From contig JBLIDT010000003.1 of the NCBI GenBank assembly GCA_047632755.1, positions 62,001 to 126,000 of the forward strand: DNA of 64,000 nucleotides, in the 5' to 3' direction. This stretch comes from JAKVAV01 sp047632755. GTDB taxonomy: Bacteria > Bacteroidota > Bacteroidia > Flavobacteriales_D > Cryomorphaceae. The notes beneath the pieces were generated by a model that saw only the letters and a program-made list of their open reading frames with translations, did no database searches and was not told the origin of the DNA. How positions within the stretch are numbered: position 1 is the first letter of the stretch; the number at the start of each line of letters is the position of its first letter. Positions 8,204-17,450 of the stretch are shown here, one piece after another. A program made the position numbers and the translations under genes.

Positions 8204-10771
8204 TCAATTTTCCTCCTTCTTTGGCTTCTTTCCTTTCGTGATTCGAATACTGATTTCTTCGGCGTCTTTTTTCTTACCGATATGGATAGTATCGCCTTCT
8301 TCCAGATTGGAATTGATAATTTCTTCTGCCATTGGATCTTCGACGTACTTCTGAATAGCTCTCTTCAATGGACGAGCGCCAAATTTTTCGTCAAAACCTT
8401 TATCGGCTATGAAATCTTTTGCCACTTCACTGAGTTTTACCGAATATCCCAAGGCGATAATTCTCTTGTAAAGTTTTCCAAGTTCAATATCAATAATCTT
8501 GTGGATATCGCCTTTTGACAGAGAGTTAAAGATGACCACATCATCAATTCGGTTTAGAAACTCAGGAGCAAAAGCCTTCTTCAAGGCGTTTTGAATTACT
8601 GCCGCTTGAGCCGAGTTTTCATTTTCGATTCTTGCTCTCGTTCCAAACCCAACACCTGTGCCGAAATCAGAAAGCTGACGTGCCCCGATGTTCGAAGTCA
8701 TAATCAATATTGTGTTCCGGAAGTCTATTTTTCGGCCGAGGCTATCAGTTAGCTGACCGTCATCTAAAGCTTGCAGCAATAAGTTGAAGACGTCAGGGTG
8801 AGCTTTCTCAATCTCATCGAGCAAAATAATGGAGTACGGGTGTCTTCTCACTTTTTCGGTGAGCTGGCCCCCTTCTTCATATCCGATGTAGCCTGGAGGT
8901 GCTCCAATCAATCGGCTAATTGCAAACTTCTCCATGTACTCACTCATGTCAATTCTGATGAGCGAATCATCACTGTGGAAAAGGTACTTGGACAATTCCT
9001 TTGCCAATTGTGTTTTTCCAACTCCAGTAGGTCCTAAGAAAATGAATGAACCAATTGGCTTATTTGGGTCTTTAAGCCCTGCTCGATTTCTCTGAATCGC
9101 CTTCACCACTTTGCCTACAGCATTCGATTGACCGATTACCGAATCATGAAGTTCATCGTTCATCTTGGCCAATCGACCACTTTCCTTTTCAGCAATTCGT
9201 TGCATGGGAATACCAGTCATCATTGCTACGACTTCCTCTACATTATCGACCGTTACCGTCACGCGGTGATTCTTAGATTCTTGTTCCCACTTCGCCTTCG
9301 CCGTTTCTAATTCTTCTATAAGGCTACGTTCTCTATCCCGCAGTTTGGCAGCTTCTTCATACTTCTGACTGCGGACTACGCGATTCTTCTCTTCTTTAAT
9401 TTCTTCAATGGCCTTCTCAGCTTCGATGATCTCTTCAGGCACCTTAATATTCATAATGTGCACGCGTGAGCCTACCTCGTCTAAAGCATCAATGGCTTTG
9501 TCTGGTAGGTGTCGATCTGAAATGTAGCGACTTGTCAATGTTACGCACGCTTTTAAAGCTGCATCTGTATAAGTTACGCTGTGATGTTCTTCGTACTTTT
9601 CCTTGATATTATTAAGAATCTGAAAGGTCTCCTCTTCATTGGTTGGTTCAACCATCACCTTTTGGAAGCGACGTTCCAATGCTCCATCCTTTTCTATGTA
9701 TTGGCGATACTCATCCAATGTTGTAGCACCTATGCATTGAATCTCTCCTCTAGCTAGGGCTGGCTTAAACATATTCGAAGCATCCAAAGAACCACTTGCT
9801 CCTCCTGCGCCTACGATGGTGTGAATCTCATCAATGAAAAGAATCACTTCAGGAGACTTTTCCAGTTCATTCATTACCGCTTTCATTCGTTCTTCAAATT
9901 GACCGCGGTACTTCGTCCCTGCAACCAATGAAGCCACGTCCAACGAAACGATTCTCTTGTCAAAAAGCACTCGTGATACTTTACGCTGTACGATTCTAAG
10001 AGCCAAACCTTCAGCAATAGCTGATTTACCTACTCCAGGCTCTCCGATTAATACAGGATTGTTCTTTTTTCTTCTTGATAGAACTTGAGACACTCTCTCG
10101 ATTTCTTTTTCTCTTCCGACAATAGGATCGAGTTTATCATCCTCGGCCATCTTAGTGAGATCTCGACCAAAATTGTCTAAAACAGGAGTTTTTGACTTGT
10201 TGTCAGAAACTCTTCGGGTACCTGCACTGCCTGAACCTCCAGAAAAACCACTCCCCATATCATCATCTTCGTCATCAGATGCACTTGGGAATTCCGCGCG
10301 AGGACTACTCATATTGCCTCTTGGAAATTCATCACCAGCACTCATTGTTTCGAGTTCGTCGCGTACTGTGTCATATTCAACTCTGAACTTTGACAAGGCT
10401 CGCGTTGCCACATTGTCTTCATCTTTTAGAATACTCAAAAGAAGATGTTCTGTCCCAATCGTGGGGCTTTTAAAGAGTTTTGCTTCGAGGTATGTAATCT
10501 TCAGTACTTTTTCAGCTTGCTTAACCAGAGGGATATTACCCAAATTACCTGATTTAGCAGATGCCGAACGAGTACTTGATTCTATAGCTCGACGCAGTTC
10601 TTTAAGATCAATGCCGATATTTTTCATTATTTGAATGGCCGTACCTTCACCCTCTCGGATGATGCCCAGTAATAAGTGTTCTACACCAATGAAATCGTGG
10701 CCTAGTCTAAGGGCTTCTTCCCTACTATAGCTGATTACATCTTTTACTCTGGGAGAAAATTTTGCTTCCAT
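8204..10771 (-). CDS. clpC: ClpC, Clp protease ATPase / disaggregase subunit
   Basis: An 855-residue HSP100 ATPase that unfolds proteins for the ClpP peptidase. Domains in order: double Clp_N repeat (about residues 1-145); a Ser/Gly/Asp-rich linker (about 150-195); AAA1 with Walker A GEPGVGKSAIAEG near 243 and Walker B VILFIDEIHT; a UVR/M-like middle segment (about 430-475, NRVVRSQKYEEAAKLRDRE), which marks ClpC rather than ClpB; and AAA2 with Walker A GPTGVGKTQLAKEL. The C-terminus is a D2-small domain plus a Lys-rich tail. Upstream of the ATG lies AAGGAAGGA, an unusually good Shine-Dalgarno-like sequence for this phylum. It is divergent from gyrA across 266 bases. Confidence 0.96.
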   Translation of the reverse strand: MEAKFSPRVKDVISYSREEALRLGHDFIGVEHLLLGIIREGEGTAIQIMKNIGIDLKELRRAIESSTRSASAKSGNLGNIPLVKQAEKVLKITYLEAKLFKSPTIGTEHLLLSILKDEDNVATRALSKFRVEYDTVRDELETMSAGDEFPRGNMSSPRAEFPSASDDEDDDMGSGFSGGSGSAGTRRVSDNKSKTPVLDNFGRDLTKMAEDDKLDPIVGREKEIERVSQVLSRRKKNNPVLIGEPGVGKSAIAEGLALRIVQRKVSRVLFDKRIVSLDVASLVAGTKYRGQFEERMKAVMNELEKSPEVILFIDEIHTIVGAGGASGSLDASNMFKPALARGEIQCIGATTLDEYRQYIEKDGALERRFQKVMVEPTNEEETFQILNNIKEKYEEHHSVTYTDAALKACVTLTSRYISDRHLPDKAIDALDEVGSRVHIMNIKVPEEIIEAEKAIEEIKEEKNRVVRSQKYEEAAKLRDRERSLIEELETAKAKWEQESKNHRVTVTVDNVEEVVAMMTGIPMQRIAEKESGRLAKMNDELHDSVIGQSNAVGKVVKAIQRNRAGLKDPNKPIGSFIFLGPTGVGKTQLAKELSKYLFHSDDSLIRIDMSEYMEKFAISRLIGAPPGYIGYEEGGQLTEKVRRHPYSIILLDEIEKAHPDVFNLLLQALDDGQLTDSLGRKIDFRNTILIMTSNIGARQLSDFGTGVGFGTRARIENENSAQAAVIQNALKKAFAPEFLNRIDDVVIFNSLSKGDIHKIIDIELGKLYKRIIALGYSVKLSEVAKDFIADKGFDEKFGARPLKRAIQKYVEDPMAEEIINSNLEEGDTIHIGKKKDAEEISIRITKGKKPKKEEN

Positions 10772-11037
10772 GAAATCCTTCCTTTCTATTTAGCTTTACA
10801 ATCTTACATTATAACTCGTAAGTGGTAAAGGTTGTTTTAAAGTTACACCGATAATGACTAAATTCAAATGTAAGGCTGTCGAATCTGACTTGCTGTCATT
10901 CGGAGGTGTAATATTTCACACATTTTTGTTGATAAAACACCTTTGTGTAAGACAGACAGCCCTAGTTATATCACTACTTTCGGCAATTGACTTTGCACAC
11001 CGCAAAAACCATACAATTTTTCAATTGACATTATAAA

Positions 11038-13605
11038 ATGGCAGAAGGAGAAAGGATCATCCCGATCAATATAGAAGACGAAATGCAGTCGGCCTACATC
11101 GATTATTCGATGTCGGTTATTGTTTCCAGAGCACTCCCTGATGTAAGGGATGGACTGAAGCCTGTGCACCGCCGTGTTCTTTACGGAATGATGGAATTAG
11201 GCGTCTATTCCAATAGGTCCTACAAGAAGTCAGCTCGTATAGTTGGAGAAGTACTGGGTAAATTTCACCCTCACGGTGACAGTTCTGTGTATGACACAAT
11301 GGTGCGTATGGCGCAGCCTTGGTCGATGCGGTATATGTTGGTAGATGGTCAAGGGAACTTCGGTTCAGTAGATGGTGATAGCCCAGCTGCAATGCGTTAT
11401 ACTGAAGCACGTCTTCAAAAGATAGCTGAGGAAATGCTTTCAGACATCGATAAGGAAACGGTTGACTACCAGCTCAACTTTGATGATTCCTTAAAAGAGC
11501 CTACTGTTTTGCCTTCGCGTGTTCCGAATCTATTGGTAAATGGTGCCAGTGGTATAGCCGTAGGTATGGCTACAAACATGCCCCCGCATAACCTGTCGGA
11601 AGTCATTGATGGGATTATAGCTTATATAGACAATACAGACATTGATATAGCAGGTTTGATGGAGCATATTAAGGCTCCTGACTTTCCTACTGGTGGGATT
11701 ATTTACGGCTACGAGGGAGTTAAGCAAGCTTTTGAGACAGGTCGTGGCCGTGTTGTAATGCGTGCCAAAGCGAATATTGAAGAAATTAGAGAAGGCAGAG
11801 AGGCGATCATTGTCACTGAGATTCCATTTCAAGTCAATAAGGCTGAAATGATCCGCAAGACTGCGGAGATGGTCGTTGATAAGAAAATTGAAGGAATTAG
11901 CGATATCCGAGATGAATCTGATCGGAAGGGAATGAGGATCGTTTACGAACTAAAGCGCGATTCTATTCCAAATGTAGTTTTGAATAAACTCTACAAATAC
12001 TCCGCTCTGCAGCAGTCATTTTCTGTAAACAATATTGCTCTTGTAAAAGGCCGTCCTGAGATGCTTAATCTCAAGGACATGATTTACAATTTCGTGGAGC
12101 ACCGTCACGATGTGGTTGTTCGTCGAACCAAATACGAATTACGCAAAGCAGAAGAAAGAGCTCATATTCTGGAAGGATTGCTCATCGCTCTCGATAATAT
12201 CGACGAGGTGATTAAGTTGATAAGAGCTAGCGCAAATCCCGAAGAGGCACGCAACGGTTTAATCGAGAAGTTTTCTCTTACTGAGATTCAGGCTAGAGCG
12301 ATACTTGACATGCGTCTGCAGAAACTTACTGGACTGGAGCGCGACAAGATTCGCGAAGAGCATGCTGACCTAATGAAGTTGATTGATCACCTCAAGCTCA
12401 TATTGAGCGATGAAGTTCTGAGAATGACAATCATCAAGGATGAACTCTTCGAGATCAAAGATAAATATGGTGATGAGCGTCGCTCGCGAATTGAATATTC
12501 TGCCAGCGAGATGAGCATTGAAGATTTGATTCCCGATGATGACGTGGTTGTAACCATCTCTCACCTAGGATATATCAAGCGCACCTCTTTAAGTGAATAC
12601 AAAACTCAAGCGAGAGGAGGAGTTGGTTCAAGAGGAAGTAAAACACGAGATGAAGACTTCTTGGAACACTTATTTGTGGCAACCAACCACAACTACCTTT
12701 TGATCTTTACCGAGAAAGGAAAGTGTTTTTGGATGCGGGTATTTGAAATCCCAGAGGGTTCTAAAACTTCGAAGGGAAGAGCCATTCAAAACTTGATTAA
12801 CATCGAGCAGGATGACAAGATCATGGCTTACATTAACACCAAGGATCTCAGAGACGAAGAATATATCAATAGCCACAATGTCATTATGGCTACCAAAAAC
12901 GGTGTAGTTAAGAAGACATCACTAGAAGCCTATTCGCGACCACGTCAAAATGGAATAAACGCGATTACTATTAAGGATGGTGACCAATTATTGGAAGCCA
13001 AACTGACTGATGGCAATAGCGAGATCATCTTAGCCAAGAAAAGTGGTAAAGCCATTCGTTTCAACGAAGAGAAAGTAAGAGCCGTTGGCCGTACTTCTCA
13101 AGGTGTGAAGGGTGTTACTCTAGAAGGGAAAGATGACGAGGTAATTGGAATGATTTGCATCAGTGATCCTACTGTAAATGTCTTGGTTGTTTCTGAAAAA
13201 GGATACGGAAAGCGCAGTGAAGTCGGTGAGTACCGAATCACAAACCGTGGTGGAAAAGGGGTGAAAACCCTCAATGTAACTGAAAAAACGGGTGCTTTGA
13301 TCTCAATTAAGTACGTTACAGATGACGATGACTTGATGATCATCAACAGAAGCGGTCTCACCATTCGAATGAGTGTTTCGAGTCTGCGCGTTATGGGTAG
13401 AGCGACTCAGGGAGTTCGATTGATCAACCTGAAGGGCAATGATGCCATCGCCGCTGTAGCGAAAGTTGAATTCTCTGAAGGAGCTGAAGACTTAGCTGAT
13501 GAGCTCAATGAAGATGGTGAAAACTCAGACGATTTAGGAGCTCAGCCAAGCAATGAAAATGAAACTGAAGTTGATGGTGATACTGAAGTTGATGGTGACG
13601 AATAG
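11038..13605 (+). CDS. gyrA: DNA gyrase subunit A
   Basis: The breakage-reunion subunit of gyrase, which introduces negative supercoils together with GyrB. Length is 855 residues. The catalytic Tyr is Y121 in AAMRYTEARL. The quinolone-resistance region reads HPHGDSSVYD with Ser82 and Asp86, the sensitive-type residues. The C-terminal beta-pinwheel starts near residue 505 and has a GyrA-box-like QARGGVG, which separates it from the ParC encoded at 24653. The last 40 residues are strongly acidic and contain a duplicated TEVDGD unit (18-bp tandem repeat at 13564-13599). The gene is followed by a clear terminator. gyrB is not in this window. Confidence 0.97.
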   Translation: MAEGERIIPINIEDEMQSAYIDYSMSVIVSRALPDVRDGLKPVHRRVLYGMMELGVYSNRSYKKSARIVGEVLGKFHPHGDSSVYDTMVRMAQPWSMRYMLVDGQGNFGSVDGDSPAAMRYTEARLQKIAEEMLSDIDKETVDYQLNFDDSLKEPTVLPSRVPNLLVNGASGIAVGMATNMPPHNLSEVIDGIIAYIDNTDIDIAGLMEHIKAPDFPTGGIIYGYEGVKQAFETGRGRVVMRAKANIEEIREGREAIIVTEIPFQVNKAEMIRKTAEMVVDKKIEGISDIRDESDRKGMRIVYELKRDSIPNVVLNKLYKYSALQQSFSVNNIALVKGRPEMLNLKDMIYNFVEHRHDVVVRRTKYELRKAEERAHILEGLLIALDNIDEVIKLIRASANPEEARNGLIEKFSLTEIQARAILDMRLQKLTGLERDKIREEHADLMKLIDHLKLILSDEVLRMTIIKDELFEIKDKYGDERRSRIEYSASEMSIEDLIPDDDVVVTISHLGYIKRTSLSEYKTQARGGVGSRGSKTRDEDFLEHLFVATNHNYLLIFTEKGKCFWMRVFEIPEGSKTSKGRAIQNLINIEQDDKIMAYINTKDLRDEEYINSHNVIMATKNGVVKKTSLEAYSRPRQNGINAITIKDGDQLLEAKLTDGNSEIILAKKSGKAIRFNEEKVRAVGRTSQGVKGVTLEGKDDEVIGMICISDPTVNVLVVSEKGYGKRSEVGEYRITNRGGKGVKTLNVTEKTGALISIKYVTDDDDLMIINRSGLTIRMSVSSLRVMGRATQGVRLINLKGNDAIAAVAKVEFSEGAEDLADELNEDGENSDDLGAQPSNENETEVDGDTEVDGDE
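13564..13599 (+). repeat. 18-bp tandem duplication in the gyrA 3' end
   Basis: Two copies of ACTGAAGTTGATGGTGAY in a row, in frame, giving TEVDGDTEVDGD in the acidic GyrA tail. Only the last base differs between copies. Confidence 0.9.
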
Positions 13606-13623
13606 ATAAAATAAGTTATATTT

Positions 13624-13656
13624 AGAAGCCCTGATCAACTTTGATTGGGGCTTTTT
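13624..13656 (+). terminator. Rho-independent terminator of gyrA
   Basis: The stem AAGCCCTGATCAA / TTGATTGGGGCTT with a short loop and a following TTTTT run lies 20 bases after the gyrA stop codon. Because the hairpin's T-run includes the TTG at 13655, the next gene is better started at the ATG at 13670. Confidence 0.85.
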
Positions 13657-13669
13657 GTTGCATCAAACA

Positions 13670-14035
13670 ATGGAAAAAAAACACACAGTAGTCATAGGCG
13701 CGAGTCCCAATACATCTCGCTATTCTTACCGTGCAGTTGAGATGCTCAAGGCAGATGGCCATCCTGTGGAGGCTGTTGGACTTCGGGAAGGTGAAATTTC
13801 GGGAGTTAAGATTACCAAAGAGTTCAAGCCGTTCGCTGACGTTGATACAGTGTCACTTTATGTGGGGCCTAGAAACCAAGATTACTGGAAAGAATACATT
13901 AAAGAGCTCAAGCCAAAACGTGTTATTTTCAATCCTGGAACAGAAAATGAAGATTTTCAGATGGACTTAATAAAGGAAGGAATTGAGGTTGCAGAAGCTT
14001 GCACCTTAGTACTTTTATCGATGGGCAGCTACTAA
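13670..14035 (+). CDS. CoA-binding (YccU-like) Rossmann-fold protein
   Basis: A small single-domain protein, about 121 residues from the chosen ATG, of the CoA_binding_2 family. The nucleotide-binding turn VVIGASPNTSRYS is near the N-terminus, and the family's Cys-containing strand EVAEACTLVLLS is at the C-terminus. Members bind CoA through a fold related to succinyl-CoA synthetase alpha; the cellular role is unknown. I chose the ATG at 13670 over the TTG at 13655, which falls in the gyrA terminator. The stop overlaps the stop of the convergent aminotransferase gene by 4 bases (14032-14035). Confidence 0.85.
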   Translation: MEKKHTVVIGASPNTSRYSYRAVEMLKADGHPVEAVGLREGEISGVKITKEFKPFADVDTVSLYVGPRNQDYWKEYIKELKPKRVIFNPGTENEDFQMDLIKEGIEVAEACTLVLLSMGSY

Positions 14036-15219
14036 TTTACTGACTCTTCTATTGCTTCGTTGATTGCTATTGCCGCAATTCTAATTTCTTCTTCAGAAAT
14101 AGTCAGCGGAGGAGCCAATCGAAAACTCTCGGGGCACGAGAGAAAATAGAAAGCGATAACCCCCCGTTCCAGGCACTTTTCTACGATTTGGTAAACCAAG
14201 TCAGCCGATTCAAATTCAACGGCGAACATCATTCCGATGCGCCTCACTTCAACAATGGCAGGATGATTAAGCAATGATTCCAGCAGAGTACCTTTCTCTT
14301 CACAAGTCTCTACCAGGTTGCCTTCTTCAATGGCCTGGATATTTCCCAAAGCAGCCGCACAACAAACGGGGTGACCACCAAATGTGGTGATATGTCCCAG
14401 AATCGGATCTTCCTTAAGCGTGGCCATGATATCCCGATGGCTCACGAAAGCGCCCATAGCCATTCCCCCCGCCATACTTTTGGCGATCGTCAATATGTCT
14501 GGGGCAATTCCGAAATGCTCAAATGCAAACAGCTTGCCCGTTCGGCCAAAGCCCGTTTGGATTTCATCCAAGATTAATAAGGCTCCAACTTCAGTGCAGC
14601 GAGCACGCAGGGCTAGCATGTATGCTTTGCTTGGAATCCTTACACCTGCATCACCTTGCACGGTTTCAACGATAGCAGCAGCGGTGTGCTCATCTATCAG
14701 CTTTAAGTCATCTATTTCATTGAATCGCATAAAGTACACTTCGGGCAGTAGCGGACGAAACGCGTATTTCTTCTTTTCGTTTCCCGAAACGCTCAGGGCT
14801 CCGTGGGTAGAACCGTGATAAGCCTTGAGGCAAGAGACGATTTTTCGTCTGCCCGTATATCGCTTGGCCAATTTCAAAGCCGCTTCAATGGCTTCAGTTC
14901 CGCTATTCACGAAATAGCTAGAATTCAATGAATCGGGCAGGAGTGAGGTTAGTTTTCGAGCTAGCTCCACTTGGGGCCCTTGGATAAATTCGCCGTAAGG
15001 CATCACATGGAGATAGCGATCTACTTGATCTTTGATGGCTTTCACCACCAACGGATGCCGGTGTCCAACATTTGTAACTGCAATTCCCGAGATCATATCG
15101 AGATAACTCTTCCCTTTGGTATCGTAAATGTAGCAACCCTCTGCGTGACTCACCTCTATCCCGATGGGATATGGAGAGGTCTGAGCTTGTAGCTGGAAGA
15201 AGTCATCTCGGAGATTCAT
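14032..15219 (-). CDS. Class III PLP-dependent aminotransferase (ornithine/acetylornithine type)
   Basis: A 395-residue fold-type I aminotransferase. Family features in order: GKSYLDMISGIAVTNVGHRHP (N-terminal), the PLP phosphate-binding NSGTEAIEAALKLAKRYTGR near residue 105, the cofactor Asp in LILDEIQTGFGRTGKLFA near 217, and the PLP-lysine in TIAKSMAGGMAMGAF near 245. The sequence is closest in pattern to acetylornithine/ornithine/4-aminobutyrate aminotransferases. There are no arginine-biosynthesis neighbours to settle the substrate, so the gene symbol is left blank. It is convergent with the CoA-binding protein gene, with a 4-base stop overlap. Confidence 0.88.
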   Translation of the reverse strand: MNLRDDFFQLQAQTSPYPIGIEVSHAEGCYIYDTKGKSYLDMISGIAVTNVGHRHPLVVKAIKDQVDRYLHVMPYGEFIQGPQVELARKLTSLLPDSLNSSYFVNSGTEAIEAALKLAKRYTGRRKIVSCLKAYHGSTHGALSVSGNEKKKYAFRPLLPEVYFMRFNEIDDLKLIDEHTAAAIVETVQGDAGVRIPSKAYMLALRARCTEVGALLILDEIQTGFGRTGKLFAFEHFGIAPDILTIAKSMAGGMAMGAFVSHRDIMATLKEDPILGHITTFGGHPVCCAAALGNIQAIEEGNLVETCEEKGTLLESLLNHPAIVEVRRIGMMFAVEFESADLVYQIVEKCLERGVIAFYFLSCPESFRLAPPLTISEEEIRIAAIAINEAIEESVN

Positions 15220-15247
15220 GGTGTAAAGGTAAATTGTATTTTAGTAG

Positions 15248-15688
15248 ATGATGAAGAGAAACGGTCTTTTGAGTCGTAAGCAAACACTCTTTTTTGGAAC
15301 ATTCACCATTATTCTTTTTGCGACAGGGATTTTCATGGAAAATAACGAGCTAATCTCATGGAAGAATTATGACTATCAATTTATTCAAGACTACCAGGTC
15401 TTGAACTCGGAAATCACTTCTAGCTGCGAGGATCACGGTTTTCTCTTACTAAATGATAGTATAATGGTGTGGGGTGGATTTGAATTGATCAGTTCGACAA
15501 ATCGATCAGTGGAAATTGAATTGCGAGATCGGATGACTAATCTATATGGTGATCAAAGTGCTCATTGGAAAATTGAATTTCTTGTAGTTCCGATTCCTTA
15601 TCGATTGGTTAAAACTTCTTCGGGTGTTGACTTTTTGGTCATAAAGGATAGAGACACCTCGATGTTTAGAATAAACAGTTCCCAATAA
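15248..15688 (+). CDS. Hypothetical membrane-anchored protein (146 aa)
   Basis: I do not recognise the family. The N-terminus MMKRNGLLSRKQTLFFGTFTIILFATGIF looks like a positive stretch followed by one membrane span, so the rest is probably periplasmic. The body contains LLNDSIMVWGGFELI and ends DRDTSMFRINSSQ. It starts 28 bases from the divergent aminotransferase gene and is convergent with the Spy-like gene. No signature motif or catalytic residue can be pointed out. Confidence 0.55.
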   Translation: MMKRNGLLSRKQTLFFGTFTIILFATGIFMENNELISWKNYDYQFIQDYQVLNSEITSSCEDHGFLLLNDSIMVWGGFELISSTNRSVEIELRDRMTNLYGDQSAHWKIEFLVVPIPYRLVKTSSGVDFLVIKDRDTSMFRINSSQ

Positions 15689-15714
15689 GATGATAATATC
15701 TTTTTGGGTGTTCT

Positions 15715-16179
15715 CTAATTCCTTTTCTCCTGCCTTTCTCCTCTCATTTTCCTCAACAACTCCCGCTTGAAACCTTCCTCGGCTTCCATCATGGTCAAGA
15801 TCTTTTGTGGTGATAGAATTTCAACGAACTCCGTGAAATACTTTTCTTCTATACCAATAGCTTCGCGTTCATGATCGAATTTGAATTCCATATGCTCAAT
15901 CAATTCTTGGTCGGAATAGTCGGCTTGGTTGATCTTAAACAGCTGGTGCTTCTTTCTTCCTTCACCTCTCAGCTCATCCATCTCACCGCGGAACTGATTG
16001 TATACAGGCCAAAAAACCTGTGCCTCTTCGGGCGAGAGATCCATTTGAGATGTGAGATAAGCCACTTTCATGGCCTCGATTTCTTTTCGTTTTTCAGGAG
16101 ATAGCTGTGGCGGATGTTCCATTTGTCCCCAAACAAGGGCGGGAAGCAGAAGAAGTAAAGTGATAATTGCGTTTTTCAT
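15715..16179 (-). CDS. Spy/CpxP-like exported protein of an ECF sigma operon
   Basis: A 154-residue protein with a cleavable signal peptide (MKNAIITLLLLLPALVWG, then QME). The mature part is all-helical and charged: LSPEKRKEIEAMKVAYLTSQ, MDLSPEEAQVFWPVYNQF, and a C-terminal ILTMMEAEEGFKRELLRKMR. The LSPEEA...FWPVYN pattern is the LTXXQ-like repeat seen in Spy/CpxP-type periplasmic chaperones and in 'sensor of ECF-type sigma factor' proteins of Bacteroidota. It is the third gene after the sigma factor (16749-17282) and the anti-sigma-like gene, so envelope-stress sensing is a reasonable inference. Confidence 0.7.
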   Translation of the reverse strand: MKNAIITLLLLLPALVWGQMEHPPQLSPEKRKEIEAMKVAYLTSQMDLSPEEAQVFWPVYNQFRGEMDELRGEGRKKHQLFKINQADYSDQELIEHMEFKFDHEREAIGIEEKYFTEFVEILSPQKILTMMEAEEGFKRELLRKMRGERQEKRN

Positions 16180-16189
16180 ATCGTATAAA

Positions 16190-16669
16190 CTATAATGACT
16201 CGTATAAAAGTGACTCGGAAATTTCGGAGTCGAGCAGGTAATTCAAAATTTCTTCTTCGGTGAGTCCTTCATCATCAGAGATATCAATGCTCTCAAATGC
16301 GATATCAGCAGCAATGGACTCTAAATCGTATTCTTCAGCCAAATAGAGCTGAGCGGCATCTTCTGAAATAGATTGCAATCCGCTCTGAATAGACGCCGTT
16401 TGAGCTGGATTAGTGTCTTTCAATAAAGGAATCAAAGCCATCAAGAGCGCCAAACCAGCAGCGATAGAAAGATTTCTGAAATTGATCAATGAGCCAATCT
16501 TTCCTGTTGGCTTATATTCAGAATCACGATCTATTTTCGATAAGACCTGATTTTCTATTGACTCGAAGTAGCCCTCGGGAACTTCATGCCCAGCATCCAT
16601 CTCTTTCGAGAAAAGGTTAGGGGCGAGTTCCTTTAGGTAGTCTTTTTCGTTTTTGTCTTGTTGTGACAT
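16190..16669 (-). CDS. Anti-sigma-factor-like membrane protein (159 aa)
   Basis: The N-terminal half is hydrophilic (KDYLKELAPNLFSKEMDAGHEVPEGYFESI), followed by one hydrophobic span (LINFRNLSIAAGLALLMALI, about residues 65-85) and an acidic C-terminal part rich in short Asp/Glu/Ile/Leu repeats ending in DSEISESLLYESL. The VPEGYFESIENQVL motif is typical of small proteins encoded directly after ECF sigma genes in Bacteroidota. It shows no ZAS zinc motif. It lies between the sigma gene (79 bases upstream) and the Spy-like gene (10 bases downstream). Its role as an anti-sigma factor is inferred from position and topology. Confidence 0.6.
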   Translation of the reverse strand: MSQQDKNEKDYLKELAPNLFSKEMDAGHEVPEGYFESIENQVLSKIDRDSEYKPTGKIGSLINFRNLSIAAGLALLMALIPLLKDTNPAQTASIQSGLQSISEDAAQLYLAEEYDLESIAADIAFESIDISDDEGLTEEEILNYLLDSEISESLLYESL

Positions 16670-16748
16670 TTTCTATTCAACTTTCGCCAGCAAACAGGTA
16701 TTAACAATTGCAGCCAGCTGTTTTTTGACTTCAGTAAGTCCAAAAGGT

Positions 16749-17282
16749 TTAATCACTAGTCAAATAGTCTTCAATTTTCCGAACGGCATGGAAGTAGCTT
16801 GCCTTAAGCGCTCCGACGCTGGTCCCAGTTAATTCAGCCATTTCAATGTACTTCATCTCAGAGAAATATTTCATCTCAAAAACCTTTCGCTGTTTCGCGG
16901 GAAGTTTTTCGATGGCCTCATCTAGTTTTTTCCTGATCTCATCTCCATCAGGCCCGTCGTTCTGTCCGCCACTGTGATGACTCTCTTCCATATCAACCAC
17001 TTGCATCTTGCTTCGCTTGTTGATTATGGTAAGCGCCTCGTTGGTGGTAATTCGATAAAGCCAGGTGTATAAAGCTGAATCGCCTTTAAAACCATCGATG
17101 TGCTTCCACACCTTCACAAAGGCATTTTGCAGAGAATCGTCTGCGTCAGGGTGATTGCCCGTCATGGATCGCACGTGGGCATAGAGCGGCTTTTTGTACA
17201 GATTCATTAACTGCACAAACGCTGCCTCTTTGGTTTGTTTGTTTCGGAGACCTTTGAGTATTTGCCGCTCTTCGGACTTCAT
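16749..17282 (-). CDS. ECF-type RNA polymerase sigma factor
   Basis: A 177-residue sigma-70 family group IV factor. Region 2 spans about residues 20-90 (LYKKPLYAHVRSMTGNHPDA, DSLQNAFVKVWKHI, LYTWLYRITTNEAL). Region 4 spans about 120-175 (IEKLPAKQRKVFEMKYFSEM, EMAELTGTSVGALKASYFHA). A Gly/Asp-rich linker joins them. It heads a three-gene operon with an anti-sigma-like and a Spy-like protein, which suggests control of an envelope or membrane stress response, probably including its own operon. Confidence 0.92.
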   Translation of the reverse strand: MKSEERQILKGLRNKQTKEAAFVQLMNLYKKPLYAHVRSMTGNHPDADDSLQNAFVKVWKHIDGFKGDSALYTWLYRITTNEALTIINKRSKMQVVDMEESHHSGGQNDGPDGDEIRKKLDEAIEKLPAKQRKVFEMKYFSEMKYIEMAELTGTSVGALKASYFHAVRKIEDYLTSD

Positions 17283-17450
17283 ATTCTTTGCCAGTGAACG
17301 CGTGAGGCTAAATTTCTAAGCTAAACAGTTGGATTGTAAGACGCTTCTAGTTTCCAAAATCAAATTATCTACCTTAAGCAGATGTCCGTTTTTAAGACAA
17401 GCCCTCAGACCAAGCCAGAGGCTTGATACCACACATTATAGCCGCAGGAT

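Noticed and set aside
17390..17440. Imperfect inverted repeat (AAGCC...GGCTT) after the transketolase operon as a terminator
   Set aside because: The stem is interrupted and lacks a following T-run on the minus strand, so I did not call it.
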